From: Aphrophora alni
Taxonomy: Eukaryota > Arthropoda > Insecta > Hemiptera > Aphrophoridae
NCBI GenBank assembly: GCA_963513935.1
Contig: OY740765.1
Location: 151,863,830-151,927,829, forward strand
Direction: 5' to 3'
Length of the DNA: 64,000 bases
In this document: in pieces, positions 49,058 through 60,370 of the stretch
Layout: each line of letters opens with the position of its first letter
Numbering within the stretch: position 1 is the first letter of the stretch
Translations under genes and position numbers: made by a program
Notes under the pieces: model-generated
Told to the model about the DNA's origin: nothing
What the model saw: only the letters and a program-made list of their open reading frames with translations
The model's database searches: none

Positions 49058-49524
49058 CAATGACTACATAAATACTATAAGACACGACATAGGATAGGGA
49101 AATAGTCTACGCTTTACGGGTGCTGTTCGTCACAAGTTTGACACACAGCTATCAGAAAGCGCTAGCAGCAGGTGCTTGACTGTACGCATCCCACTTGGTT
49201 GAGACTGTACAACTGTTGACCTCTCTCTCACAAACCTTCTCACTTACTTCCGTCAGCATAGTCAGTGTTGTCAGTTCGTGCGCTGAGATAAGCGATTCTC
49301 GACCTTCCCTCGCATCTCTGGTCCCATATGTGGCATCAGTGCGTTTTCTCTTACCCGCCTGAAACATTGTTTGACCGTAGAGCCACCTAGCGCCAGTCAC
49401 ATCAACTTCAGATTCTCTAGCAGAGCGACAGCTCCACACCCTAGCGGGTATTGGACAACTCAAGAATAAGCGTAGAATATTTAACATGGCCATGTCGTGT
49501 CTTATAGTATTTATGTAGTCATTG
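49058..49524. mobile_element. GC-rich 467-bp element with perfect 33-bp inverted termini
   Basis: 49058-49090 and 49492-49524 are perfect inverted copies (CAATGACTACATAAATACTA outer part). CCACAG lies just outside both ends (49051-49056, 49525-49530) and may be a target duplication, with one extra T on the left. The interior is near 50% GC in an AT-rich neighbourhood. A 128-codon minus frame (49152-49538) runs through it and out of one terminus, so it is probably fortuitous. Could be a non-autonomous DNA transposon or a recent foreign insertion. Confidence 0.7.
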
Positions 49525-50124
49525 CCACAGCATAACAACGATAATTTATTATTTATTTCATTCCATCATAATACATTTACAGATTAAGACAAAATAAAAA
49601 TATTGTGTAACGGACTAAAATTATTAAATTATATTTCAGAGTAATGCAATACTTTACAAAAAAAGGAAAAGATAATTGTCATATTTTACAAAATACATAC
49701 TAAAACTAACTTATTATTGAAAACACTTAAATCAAATGGTTTAATTTTAAGGGAATTTTAAACGTCAAGAGCAAAGACGTTATGATTATACGCGGGAAAA
49801 AGTAAAGAGAATGAAAAGGTGAAAGGTTAATTAAAAAAATAATATGTTATCGTAAATATTAAACAAAAACCATAATAATGATAGATAACCTAAACGAATG
49901 TTGGCAAGTATAACTCAACATTTTTTAGTTTTTAATTCATCTCAGATAATCTTTCTTTCTCTCGCCACAATCGCACGCATGCAGACACATACACAATTCT
50001 ATGTTTGATCATAAATTCACGTCCAATGCACTCTCGACGTCGTGCATACTCAAAAGTCAGTCCTTCAGAAAACTCATAAATCTGACTTTATGTTACATAC
50101 CTTTTACCATGTAGTCTTGGGTTA

Positions 50125-50235
50125 GATCCCTCTGTTTTATCTCTTATATAAAGTTGGTCTTGTTCTTATCCGACCATGGCGGTATTAGAGTATTCAAAAG
50201 GTAGGGGTCTTTATTTTATCGTATATTTTTATAAA
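50125..50235 (-). repeat. Dispersed repeat family A copy, inverted
   Basis: TAGTCTTGGGTTAGATCCCT, 'TTGGTCTTGTTCTTATCCGACC', 'GGTATTAGAGTATTCAAAAGG'. A longer inverted copy follows at 50938-51115. Confidence 0.55.
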
Positions 50236-50444
50236 GCGATGATGATTGAGCGTTGTTTTAACTTTAAAAAACAAGAAAGAAAGTCAAAGTATTCCCTTCC
50301 GCATTGACACATTTGGATTTATTACGCTCTCTAAATGTGGATCATTCGGCATTCTAATTTCCTTGTAATTTTATTTCCAATGGCATACGTTTCTTACATT
50401 TCTATTCATATTTCATCGCATTTTTTTTTAAATTTACTTTTCGA

Positions 50445-50590
50445 ACTTTTTACAAATTTTCTTCAACTGTTATCAGTTAGATTTAGCGTTATATACCTAT
50501 AACATATATATTCAGTTTCATTCTCTCTTTGTCTTACATATAACTACAATTATTACTACTACTACTCACAGGCAGAGGTTGAAGACCATT
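50445..50590 (-). repeat. 146-bp dispersed repeat, copy 2
   Basis: Reverse-complement partner of 46031-46176. The pair is about 4.3 kb apart in opposite orientation. Confidence 0.85.
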
Positions 50591-50937
50591 GGATATATTG
50601 GGGTTCCGTATATAAAGTAATAAAGAACTTTAAAGTATTGTTCTATAGGCTATTATTACTAAATAGACACCAATTTTACAAGCAAATAGTTTTACCCACA
50701 CCACTACATATCCACACTATTTTAATACACTCTATAAAAAAAAATATATGTATCATTTTTATTTTATGAAATGTAAGCTGTGGAGTCTAGAATTTTCCGC
50801 CCCTATACGATACCGAATGTAACTTAAAAAAGTCTCGATATACAGATAAAATATTCAAAAATTTTATCAAATTCTGTCTTCTGGTATCTGTTGTAAACAA
50901 TTCGACAGTCAAGCATTATTCTAATAATCACACACGC

Positions 50938-51115
50938 TCACAAGGGCTCATTATTTGGAAGTGGTAATCCCGACGATTCCTAGCTGAATCTACACCTTGT
51001 TTTTTTTTCTATCTACAACTTCTTTTTCATTTTTCCAATCAGGTCTCTCTTGAACAATCTTTGTTCTTTTCTGAAATGGTTAGACTATTCGAGGGCTAGA
51101 AATCTTTATTTTATG
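50938..51115 (-). repeat. Dispersed repeat family A copy, inverted
   Basis: 'CTCACAAGGGCTCA', 'CTAGCTGAATCTACACC', 'CAATCAGGTCTCTCTTGAACAA', 'TTAGACTATTCGAGGGCTAG'. Nearly a complete unit. Confidence 0.6.
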
Positions 51116-51466
51116 TTCTTTTCTCTCTTTTGAAGGCGATGGATGACCGAGAGGTTTTTCGCTTTAAAAAAAGAAAATGTCAATTTCACGCAACTTAAAA
51201 ACTTTGTTACCACATTAAATACGTCACCGCTTTAAAAAACCCAGACTTAGTTTATTCTACCTTCAAGAAATATAAATTTAATTTCACTAGTTTGCAATAT
51301 TAAGGATACAAAATAATGCCTTTGTTGAGTGAAGCTCCTTCGTTTACAGGATCCGTTCAAATTTGTCAGCAGTACTTTGTATCCTGAGGCAATATTTAAT
51401 TAGTTTCTACAGAGATGAGGGATGAAGACAGGAAACCTTCTTCACTGTTCGTGAAATGCCAATATA

Positions 51467-51830
51467 CAGTGTATCTTGAAAATATTGTCCAAAATTTTAC
51501 CAGGCTATTTATTCTATAGGTGAAAATAAGACAAAACATTCCAACAAAAATATGCCCGGAAATGCTTAGTTTTCGAATTATCCGCCGTTTTGTTTTTGTT
51601 TTACTAAACACTTAATATCTTTGGAAATCAAAAGGATTTTGAGCTCTAATTTGATGTAGATATTTGCTACGTAACCTTACCCTTGTACAAAAAACCAGAA
51701 CTTTCTTTTGTATATTTTCAAACTGGCGACTATTAAAAATGTTCAATGTCAAATATCTCTAAAACCGCTAACATTTTCCATAACTATTTTTGGTGATGTT
51801 TTCAAATTAAGGCCTAACCTTTTACTTCAT

Positions 51831-51869
<39 letters not shown>

Positions 51870-52605
51870 TTACATATGAAAATATTATAAATAACATTTT
51901 TTTTATTAACATTTATTCACAATTACATTCCAAAACTTACGTATATCTAAAAAAAATGTGCTAAGAAATGTATTTTGGTTTATTTAGGTTTTTTGTAAAA
52001 TGTTAACTTCATTATTTGATTCTTAACACACTTACTTCAAAACCAGGGTTCTGACAGATTGTGGTCTCCCTGGTTTATTTATTTATGACAGAAACTTCCA
52101 GATTTGCAGAGTCAAGCACTTAGGGCAGGGAATGTTTTGTGACATTCAATGATTCTGTTAGGAAAACGACTATTACATCACGCAAGACCACACGTTAAAT
52201 GCATATCGGCCATTTTAGCGTTTGTGAAAGCATGATTAAATTTCTTGTAAAATTAGCGTTTTTGAGCGATTCTAATGACTTTATTTTATTTTTTTATTAT
52301 TTTTTTTAATATTGGTTCTACAGTAAATTAGTGTATTATAGACAACTACCAATAAATTTTGTTTTTAATTTTTAAATGATTTATATTTTGAAATACGGAA
52401 AAAATAAAAAAAGTTTTGTTTGTAATTAAAAAGTAACGTTTTTTTCTAAATTTTTTTTTGTAAAGTTAGCGGTTTCAGAGAGTTTTGACGTTGAAAATTT
52501 TAAAATGCCGCCATTTTGAAAATATACAAAAGATCGTTCTGGTTTTTGTACAAGAGTAAATGTTTACGTAACAAATATGTACACAAAATTTGAGTATTAA
52601 AGAAT
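51467..52605. mobile_element. Large foldback MITE, truncated at right end
   Basis: Left end CAGTGTATCTTGAAAATATTG follows TA at 51465-51466. Inner arms pair in inverted order: AAACCAGAACTTTCTTTTGT with ACAAAAGATCGTTCTGGTTT, and AAACCGCTAAC with GTTAGCGGTTT. The right terminal 200 bp is missing. A 31-nt poly(A) lies inside (51836-51866). No transposase. Confidence 0.65.
51836..51866. repeat. Poly(A) run, 31 nt
   Basis: Uninterrupted A tract inside the left arm region of the 51467-52605 foldback. Confidence 0.9.
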
Positions 52606-53144
52606 AAAAAACGTCCGTCTGTCGCCTGTAAACAGCCCAGCATGTGACCTATTTTAATCAAATTTGGTATGTGGAACTATTTTGACTTTACATTTTTTTT
52701 TTGGATAACTAGGTGGTAGCTGCCAAAAACAAAACACAAAATTATGATTTTCTTTAATCGGCTATTAGGACCTTCAACAAAACTCATCGGTTGCCATCTC
52801 TCCAAAATTTTCGTTTCTTAGTTATGGGTTAGAAAACACAAGAAATCGGTCATGGGGTAAATTTCATTTTATTTATTGACAACTACATTACTAACATTTT
52901 TAGTGATGACTAAGTTTAGTTCCATTTCATTTGGCTATGGGGATGGGTGACTGAGAAAGTTTCTGCAATATTATTGCAACATTTATTTATTTTCCCACAT
53001 ATACGCAGGATAGAGAAAGTTATGTGGTGGGTAAAAAAATATATATGGTCGTTTAGCGGACATATTTATTTTAGGTTCCACTAAACGACAATAAATAGTA
53101 GGTTACTGTGCAGTATTAGCCCTTTTCATATTTCTCATGTTTAT

Positions 53145-53180
53145 AACAAAAGTTTATCCATATTCTCGAAACGTTGTTCA
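53145..53180 (+). ncRNA. Degenerate hammerhead-like core, second sequence type
   Basis: ACAAAAGTTTATCCATATTC then TCGAAACGTTG: same ending as 40688-40722, with GAAA plus palindrome ACGT and U (GUU triplet). The upstream box is lost. Confidence 0.25.
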
Positions 53181-54048
53181 TTAGTTAATATATATAAACC
53201 CACACAAATACAGTTATAAACCTTACCCATAATGTCCGTCATTATCCAATAAAAACCATAAAAGGGGGGGAATGTTTTTTTTTTGGAATGACACATGTCT
53301 TCTGTTGACTGTGCAATGCTCTATAGCCCAAACTGTTGAATATAATTTATTATATTTAATACATGGACACATTTTATCCAAATATTGAGACTTTTTTCAT
53401 TTTTTTCTAACTCAAAATTAAGGGAAAACTCCTCGAAACTAAAACACAAAATTCCGTTTTTCTCTAAATCGACTGAGACGATTGTAATAACATTTCACTA
53501 TCCTTTAAGAACTCAAACAAAGCTTTCTGGTTCAAAACTTAGAGGTAAAAATTGTTGAGTTTCTAAAATTAAATTCTCAAAATTGATTTTGTTAATATTT
53601 TTATCAACAATTAAGTTTAATCACTTAAATCTGTTTGTATATTTTTGAGTAAACGACCAATTACTACTCAGAAATAAAACTAAAAGAATAAAATAAAAAA
53701 ATATATATCAAGAACTGAAAACATTTACTACCATCATAAAAAATTGAGTTTAAATATATAAATATGGTTTAAATATAGTTTGTTAAATTCTGACACTTCA
53801 TATTTCACTTTTTGAAGCGTTGGTTATAGATCTGATGGTTTTGTTTCGGTAGTATTAGGTTGTGGAGATGAGTTTGTTATAAAATTTGTATAAATCTAAA
53901 CATACAGAGAAACTTACAATTTTAATTTGTAGATTTTTAATGGATATATCAATTTTGGGGTGAAAATTTTACAAAATGTATGTAAAACTGGTTTCTTAAA
54001 AATTGAAGTGATTTTGTTAAAATCTCGAGATTTGTTACGTCTACCTAT

Positions 54049-54180
54049 CAGGGTGTTTCACGAAGAAACCGAAGGAATTTCAAAATGGTGAAAATAATGA
54101 AAAAAGTCCATATGGACATAGGTCCGGCAACACTTCGTTTTCCGTCTGTACCCCATTTTGTGTTAAAAGATATGTTTGTA
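54049..54180 (+). mobile_element. Left-end fragment of a CAGGGTGTTTCACGAA-type MITE
   Basis: CAGGGTGTTTCACGAAGAAA, GGTGAAAATAATGAAAAAAG, then GACATAGGTCCGGCAACAC. The partner subfamily end is at 33459-33576. No right end nearby. Confidence 0.6.
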
Positions 54181-56879
54181 AAAGATTTAAACGTATCTAT
54201 TGATTTAAGGTGACAAACGTGGAAGGGTAGAGTCGTTTTAAAAAAATAAATAAAGTAAATGTACTTAGTTTATATTTAAAGTTTAAGGTACTTATAATAT
54301 AATTTGAAATAATTATCGCGAGAAGTATTGATTTTATGTTAACAAACTTATTTAACCTTATTTTTTACCGTGTTTACGTGAGAAATTAGGAATTTTTTCT
54401 CCATTTATTTTTTAACCAAATATAGCCTAGTAAATGTTTCGTATGCATTTTAATAAACTTCATCCACAGAAATGTTTTAAAAGTCTGAATGCAAAAAAAA
54501 GGTGAATATCCTAATTTAGATTTTAGTGAAATTGATTTTGATGATTATTGACCCAATATCATGTGTAATATTTCAAGTTAAGAACATTATAGTTCAGGAA
54601 TAATTGTCAAATATATATATTGTTTTCATTTAAATTTAGACGAATGATGGCACAAGTGAAATAACACAGTCTTGATTTTCATAAATAATTTGTTTAGAAA
54701 TGAAACTTTTAGTCAAATTAAAATCCAATTTGGTGTAAAGGATATATTTTGGTCATGTCTTGAAGTGTTTAAAACATTTTTTGTGAGTAAATAATTTACG
54801 TAATTTCTGTTCTATACTTTAAATAATAGCTCCAATTATACATATTTAACAATACTTATACAACAAACATGTATTAATATTATTTTATTGTTTTATAACG
54901 CAATCACAATCAGTATTTGTTGTTCAGGCGATAATTTCGGAAATGGTTTTATCGGCTTAAAACTTCAATAAAAAAAAAGAGAGAAAAATATTTTTGTTAA
55001 GCTGTGTCCAATTAGTTTCCGTCATATTTTATTTAACAATATGGCCTGCAACACACTGCTATCAGAGGACATAATCTAAGGTACCCTAAGGGGAGAATTT
55101 TATTCCATTTTTGTACAGAGAGAAGTGTAATAAAATTAACCGCTCTCCCTCCTTCCCTCCTGGAGTTGAGACATGTTAGTCAGCAGCAAGAAACAGCACT
55201 CGGTGGAGTTACACGTTCGAGTACAACCATACAGTACAAAATACCAAAAATACTATCTTTAATAATTGTGAAAAGAAAATTGTTAGTTCCATTTGGTTTT
55301 GAAACAATAAAAACGACACCTAATGATAATGTACAAACGGGTACACCAACTAGTGATTTTTAATTTGGCACACTTCTTCCAAATATGATAGTTCAGAATA
55401 TCTCATCTAACATTCACCAATTGTTACAATTTTTACATTTAAATGTTAATTTTATAAATTTATTACTTGTCCCTAACAGAATTAACAATGTTGAAGCAAC
55501 TTAAGAACGTAAATGTACTTATGTACTTAGAACTTTGAAATGATCCATATATGTTCTACTCTATACAACTATTCCACAGTCAATGAGAAATTAATAATTT
55601 GAATGATAATTTGGGGTCATTTTTACTTTTTTTTTTTTTTTGTTTTTTTAATCGATAGAAGAAATTAAACAATATCTAATATTTTCAACAGAATAGTAAA
55701 GATTCTATTCAGACATCATCTACAAACAGCTTTTAAATTTGACACAAATTTTCCTAATTGATTGCCATTGTAATTCGGAATACAGCGCTCTATTTAACCC
55801 ATTTATAGGCCTATATTTAAATGTTATTTTGAAAATATTTCATTATTAAATCTAAGAGAATTTTGAAATTCTGCACATTACTGTATCAAAGGAAATGATA
55901 AAATGGGAGTTTTTAAATGAACACTTCTAGCGGTAAAAGTCCGAATGACTAGTCCTATAACCGTTGATGTTTGTTTGTGAAGCGTGACTTAGCGCATATA
56001 GAGACGAATTGAATGATGTAGCTTAATGCTACAGTATGTTAAAGCAAGAGAGTTAAAAAACTTACTACTCAATTAATATAAGGACAAAGTTCTCTAGGTA
56101 ACTCAGAAAATCATGTTAATTACAACTGAAAAAATACGATCTTTGCATTAACACGAATCTAGACTTTCTGTTACTTAAGAAATAAGTTGGATCGAAAAAC
56201 AAATAAAAAATACTGTAACGAGAGAAACGGCCGTTTTCTGTGAAAATTGTTTTGTCTAATTGAACAAAATTAAAGTATCCAAAAGCAATTCACAAACATT
56301 GTTACACAAATACAAAATTGAACAATAGTGAGGTCTGTTTATCCCGCGAGTAACTAGAGAAAGGTTGGTAACACTGCCAGAGCCCCTCTTGGGCTACATT
56401 TCAACAAAATTCTTCGTCCTATTTTCAAGATACAATTTACAAACATATAAAAATGAGTTGAATAGTACTTTACAATTATTCAAAAGAGTATTCATGAAGA
56501 ACAAGTCTGTCTCCTGAATGAGACATATCCCTACACATACATTATTCATTGTAGCGATTGTAAAGACATTGATTTCTTCTGACGTAATAAAATGAAATAA
56601 AGGAAAGTTACTACAAAGGATTTAAAGGATCCCCTCTTCTTGATAGATCTAATTATGTATTCCCTGAAGTGAAGCTTCCCTCTTCAGCTTGGATGATGAT
56701 TTAAACCCATTATACTTACTCTAGTATAAGTTTTGACGAGTATTTAAAAATTATATAAAAATGAGGCATTTACAGGTGAAAAAAATTGAAGTTAACGATT
56801 TACGTTGCAAACTTGTACCTAGTTTTTGATTTATTTTTTTTATATTTTTATATTTCCGCTTCTGTAGGGTCCTCCTTTC

Positions 56880-57060
56880 ATTCTACAAAATTTGTTTACG
56901 AAATGGGTTTGAAGTTGATTTGTCTATTTAGTTGTTACATAACTTCAAAGTTAACACATCTATTTTAAACAATTAAGTTTAAAATTATGATAAATTTTAA
57001 TGAAACTTTGTGAAAAGATCCTTCTTCTAAATTTCACCTCAAAATATTTCAAACAACTTA
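56880..57060 (+). repeat. Dispersed repeat family C copy
   Basis: 'TTGAAGTTGATTTGTCTATT', 'GTTACATAACTTCAAAGTTA', 'TTTTAATGAAACTTTGTG', 'TCACCTCAAAATATTTC'. The family B inverted motif follows at 57111. Confidence 0.55.
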
Positions 57061-59530
57061 AATTCTCTTTTTTTCTTCTTCTTTTTTTTAAAGTTTGAGA
57101 CCTTGTAGATTTTGAGAAAGTTTGTGCAATGTTTTTCCACCGTTTGATATTTTTAAGCTTTTTATTTGAAACACTTTTATAAATCTCTACATAAACTTAT
57201 ATTGTTAATAATTAATTGTGTCAATGGTTTGTTATATACAAAACAAAGTAATAGACAGAACGACACCTCCCGTTGTTTTTTTAACCACCTCATAAAAGTA
57301 ATTTAGATTCAGACAAGGATTGCCTCAATGCGCGGTATTGGCTGTTTATAAGCATGTGCAGTTACTGTTCTTAATGAGTAAATAATGTACAGTTCAAGAT
57401 GGCCCTTATTGTAGATTTAAACAATCTTTTTAAACTAAGATGTCAATATTTTGTTACGTTCACGGTTGTTCAGTAAGCTCTTAATTAAAATATATTTCAT
57501 TATAGAGATACCATTCACAAGATACCTTCAGAGTTCGAATCCATATAAGGTCTTCATTTTTTTATATAAGTTTGGATGATTTTCTATTGAACCAGTAAAT
57601 ACAGGGTTATAGTATGGTACCAAACTTTAGCAAGTGATTGTGAACACCAAGATAAACAAAGAGGTTCCATTAAACATAAAAAAAATATGTTCAAAATGCT
57701 TTCTTTATATTCTATTTATCAGCATGCATTTTTTTAAAGAGATATAATTTCAGAATGAATTAGGATATTACCAATTTTTTTAAAACGTTTGCATACTATT
57801 AGTTTCACTCTACCACCAAATCTTAAAATTTTCAATTTAACAAACGTTTTATTAAAAATTATATTAACCTAACCTATACAATATCTCTAAAGCTGTTGAA
57901 TATACCAATTATACAATATGCATTTAATTAGTTCCTTTCACTTTTAAAACAAAGTCTTTTTTTAATGTTGAAGGATAGCTGAGATATGGGTAAATTAAAA
58001 ACGAATTCGTCATAATTTATTTTTAAAAAACTCGGGGTTTTCTCTTCACACACTTAACTGGATGACTACCAAAAGTTCTTCTATGTTCTAGTAAAATATA
58101 CATTTACAAGAAATAAATATTTGGTACCTAATAAATAATTCGTAAAATCAACGGTTTTCTATATAATTGGCTTTAAAAAAAAAGTTAAATTAACGCCATT
58201 TTGAAACAGTTTAGTGACAAACAGTATAAAGCATTCTGCAAAATTTGAACTCGATATCTCAATCCGTTTTTTAGTTAGGTCTATATCTTGTTTTTCAACA
58301 AGACAAAGAGACGTTCAAAAACTAAAGATTTTTTTTTTTTTTGAAATATACGTCATTGGAACTTTATTTATTTATTTTGATGTCCAAGAATTGCTTCCCA
58401 AAGTTTGGCAGACTGATTGTAAAATACCTATATAAATAAATATATCAATCCGAAAATTAACTGTTGACAGTTAATTAAATAGGATGTCAAAACTAGAAAA
58501 TTTTACGTAATTGTGGGCAAATAAAGAAATTTATTTTACTAATAAATCGTTCTTTAAAAAAAACAAATTGCACAATTGAGTTGTTAATAATTCTGGTAAA
58601 GAAAATCTAATAAAGTCCACGTTCTGCTAAACGCTATTAATTAAGAAAATCTGACTTGGAAATTCCATTCATTAATAAATCTGCTGGATTAATTAATCAA
58701 TAAAAAATCAAAACCTAGGTTAAACGCAAGACATAAATGGTGTGGTTATTTCTAAATATTATTTTGATTTAAGTTTAATCAAAATTATGTTCACCGTAAC
58801 TACAATAAAAGAGTAGATGAATCTGGAGTTACAGCTGGCGATTCACCATTAATACGAAAATACTTTAGTTCTTTTTAGGGTTTTTTGTCCTAGAAATAAA
58901 TTTCAATAAATATAAACCAAATGTTGTTTTTGTAAAACACTAAAACAATTCAAATACTTTGGACAATTTTCATCAGAAAATTAAACCTGTTATATTTTTT
59001 TCGGTTATTTAACGGGTAGTACTTACATCTTTGTTTATTTATTGTGACAAACCTTCTTTCTTTCTTTTGATGTTAAATTATTAATAACATATACAAACAA
59101 AAGTTTTAAATTAAAATTTATGATATTAAGAAAGTGTGCAAAAGAACTATTAGGTTCATTTTAATAATTTTAATTAACAAGCCAAATCGGACTACACTTG
59201 CACACTCGAAAGAAGGCGTTTCTCAGAATGGTTTAGACAGGTTCTACTCTATATTTGTATGTGCGAGTGACCTGGCCATCAGCTGATTTCTTATCTCTGA
59301 TTGATATGATCCCTATTTCAAAGCGTTTGATAGTTGGTGCATACTGTCCTTTGAATTGATTACTACCTTCGGCTTTTGATGTTTTAGCCGTATTTTATGT
59401 GATGAATGTTTAAAAACTAAATGAAAAAAAACTTTAATGTAATAGCAGATATTTCTTGTTGAAACTCCATATTCAAGGATAAAATAAAGCAAAAGCTTAA
59501 AGTTTCAAATATTTTAATAATATAAATGAG

Positions 59531-59569
59531 CTACAATTGTTTCGCCTTGCGGCATCATCGGGCAACTGA
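59531..59569 (-). ncRNA. Hammerhead-like core in left PLE repeat
   Basis: On the minus strand CCGATGA (one change from CTGATGA) is followed by stem II GCC/GGC with loop GCAA, GAAA, then the perfect palindrome ACAATTGT and A (GUA triplet). Stem I can form only two or three pairs. PLEs are known to carry such minimal hammerheads, thought to act as dimers through stem III. Confidence 0.5.
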
Positions 59570-59599
59570 TAATAAATTAACAGGTAGCCTATACACCTT

Positions 59600-59797
59600 T
59601 TGGACTCAGGTCATAGTTTTGATCCGAAATTGAATGTTAAACTCATAGATATAGAAAATAAAAGTAATAGATTTAATAATTTAGAATGTTTAGAAATTAA
59701 TAGATCTATTTCACTTAGACCTATTCTCAACTTAAATGACCAAATTGTATTAAATTCGTCACCCCTTCTAAAACCCATCCGTAACATAGTTCATTAA
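59600..59797 (+). pseudogene. C-terminal remnant of Penelope-like protein
   Basis: Reads DSGHSFDPKLNVKLIDIE then NKSNRFNNLECLEINRSI. The order 'H.F....VKLI..E.......LE.LEI' is the tail that follows the GIY-YIG endonuclease in PLE proteins. RT and the endonuclease core are absent here. The first codon falls after the inverted repeat, so the frame is 5'-truncated. Confidence 0.6.
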
Positions 59798-59902
59798 CCT
59801 TTATCTACCTGCTAGGTCATCCCCCTACCTTTCCCGATTTCTCCATTGTATTTCAGTTTCCTGTTACTTATGTATAAATAGTTGTCTATACCTGTAAATT
59901 AT

Positions 59903-59941
59903 CAGTTGCGCGATGATGCCGCAAGGCGAAACAATTGTAGC
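59903..59941 (+). ncRNA. Hammerhead-like core in right PLE repeat
   Basis: GCGATGA, stem II GCC-GCAA-GGC, GAAA, palindrome ACAATTGT, then A. One base differs from the left copy in the first box (GCGATGA against CCGATGA). Confidence 0.5.
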
Positions 59942-60109
59942 TCATTTATATTATTAAAATATTTGAAACTTTAAGCTTTTGCTTTATTTTATCCTTGAAT
60001 ATGGAGTTTCAACAAGAAATATCTGCTATTACATTAAAGTTAATTATAGATTAGTTTTTTTTAGAAACAGCAATGACCTACAATTGAATAAATAAACCAC
60101 CGATTCTTT

Positions 60110-60370
60110 AAAGTTAGCACCCTTGTCCCTTCTAACTTTAAAAAATTGAAATTGTCAACATTTTATAGGTTGGTACGATATCAACTTAGTATAGTGGATT
60201 AGTTAGGTCGTAAATATTAATTGGGGGGGGCATGATAGTCTGTAAGTTGGGAATATTTTACTAAGTTTGTGTGAACTGTGTCCATCCAAGACAAATTACG
60301 CGGTTCTAAAATAATTTGTTGATAGGTGATTGTATTGACTTTCTTCTCTCTACTCCTTGATGGTGCGCTT
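60110..60370 (-). repeat. Repeat family D, copy 2
   Basis: Direct-orientation repeat of 31545-31811. Its minus frame reads KKVNTITYQQIILE and LSWMD before a stop, aligning with copy 1. Confidence 0.5.

Larger units (their letters stand above)
59430..60041 (+). mobile_element. Penelope-like element, 5'-truncated, with inverted terminal repeats
   Basis: Arms 59430-59570 and 59901-60041 (about 141 bp each) are inverted copies with high identity. Each holds a hammerhead-like core near its inner edge (59531-59569 on -, 59903-59941 on +). Between them is the C-terminal remnant of a PLE protein (59600-59797). Inverted, partly duplicated terminal repeats around a 5'-truncated ORF are characteristic of PLEs. 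The near-identical left piece at 62430-62533 defines the family. Confidence 0.7.

Noticed and set aside
49152..49538. 128-codon minus frame
   Set aside because: Runs out through one inverted terminus of the GC-rich element; GC-rich DNA lacks stops by chance and the translation is not recognisable.
55166..55363. 65-codon + frame with protein-like composition (KRKLLVPFGFETIKTT)
   Set aside because: No ATG start (opens at TTG), no recognised family, no splice context that I trust.
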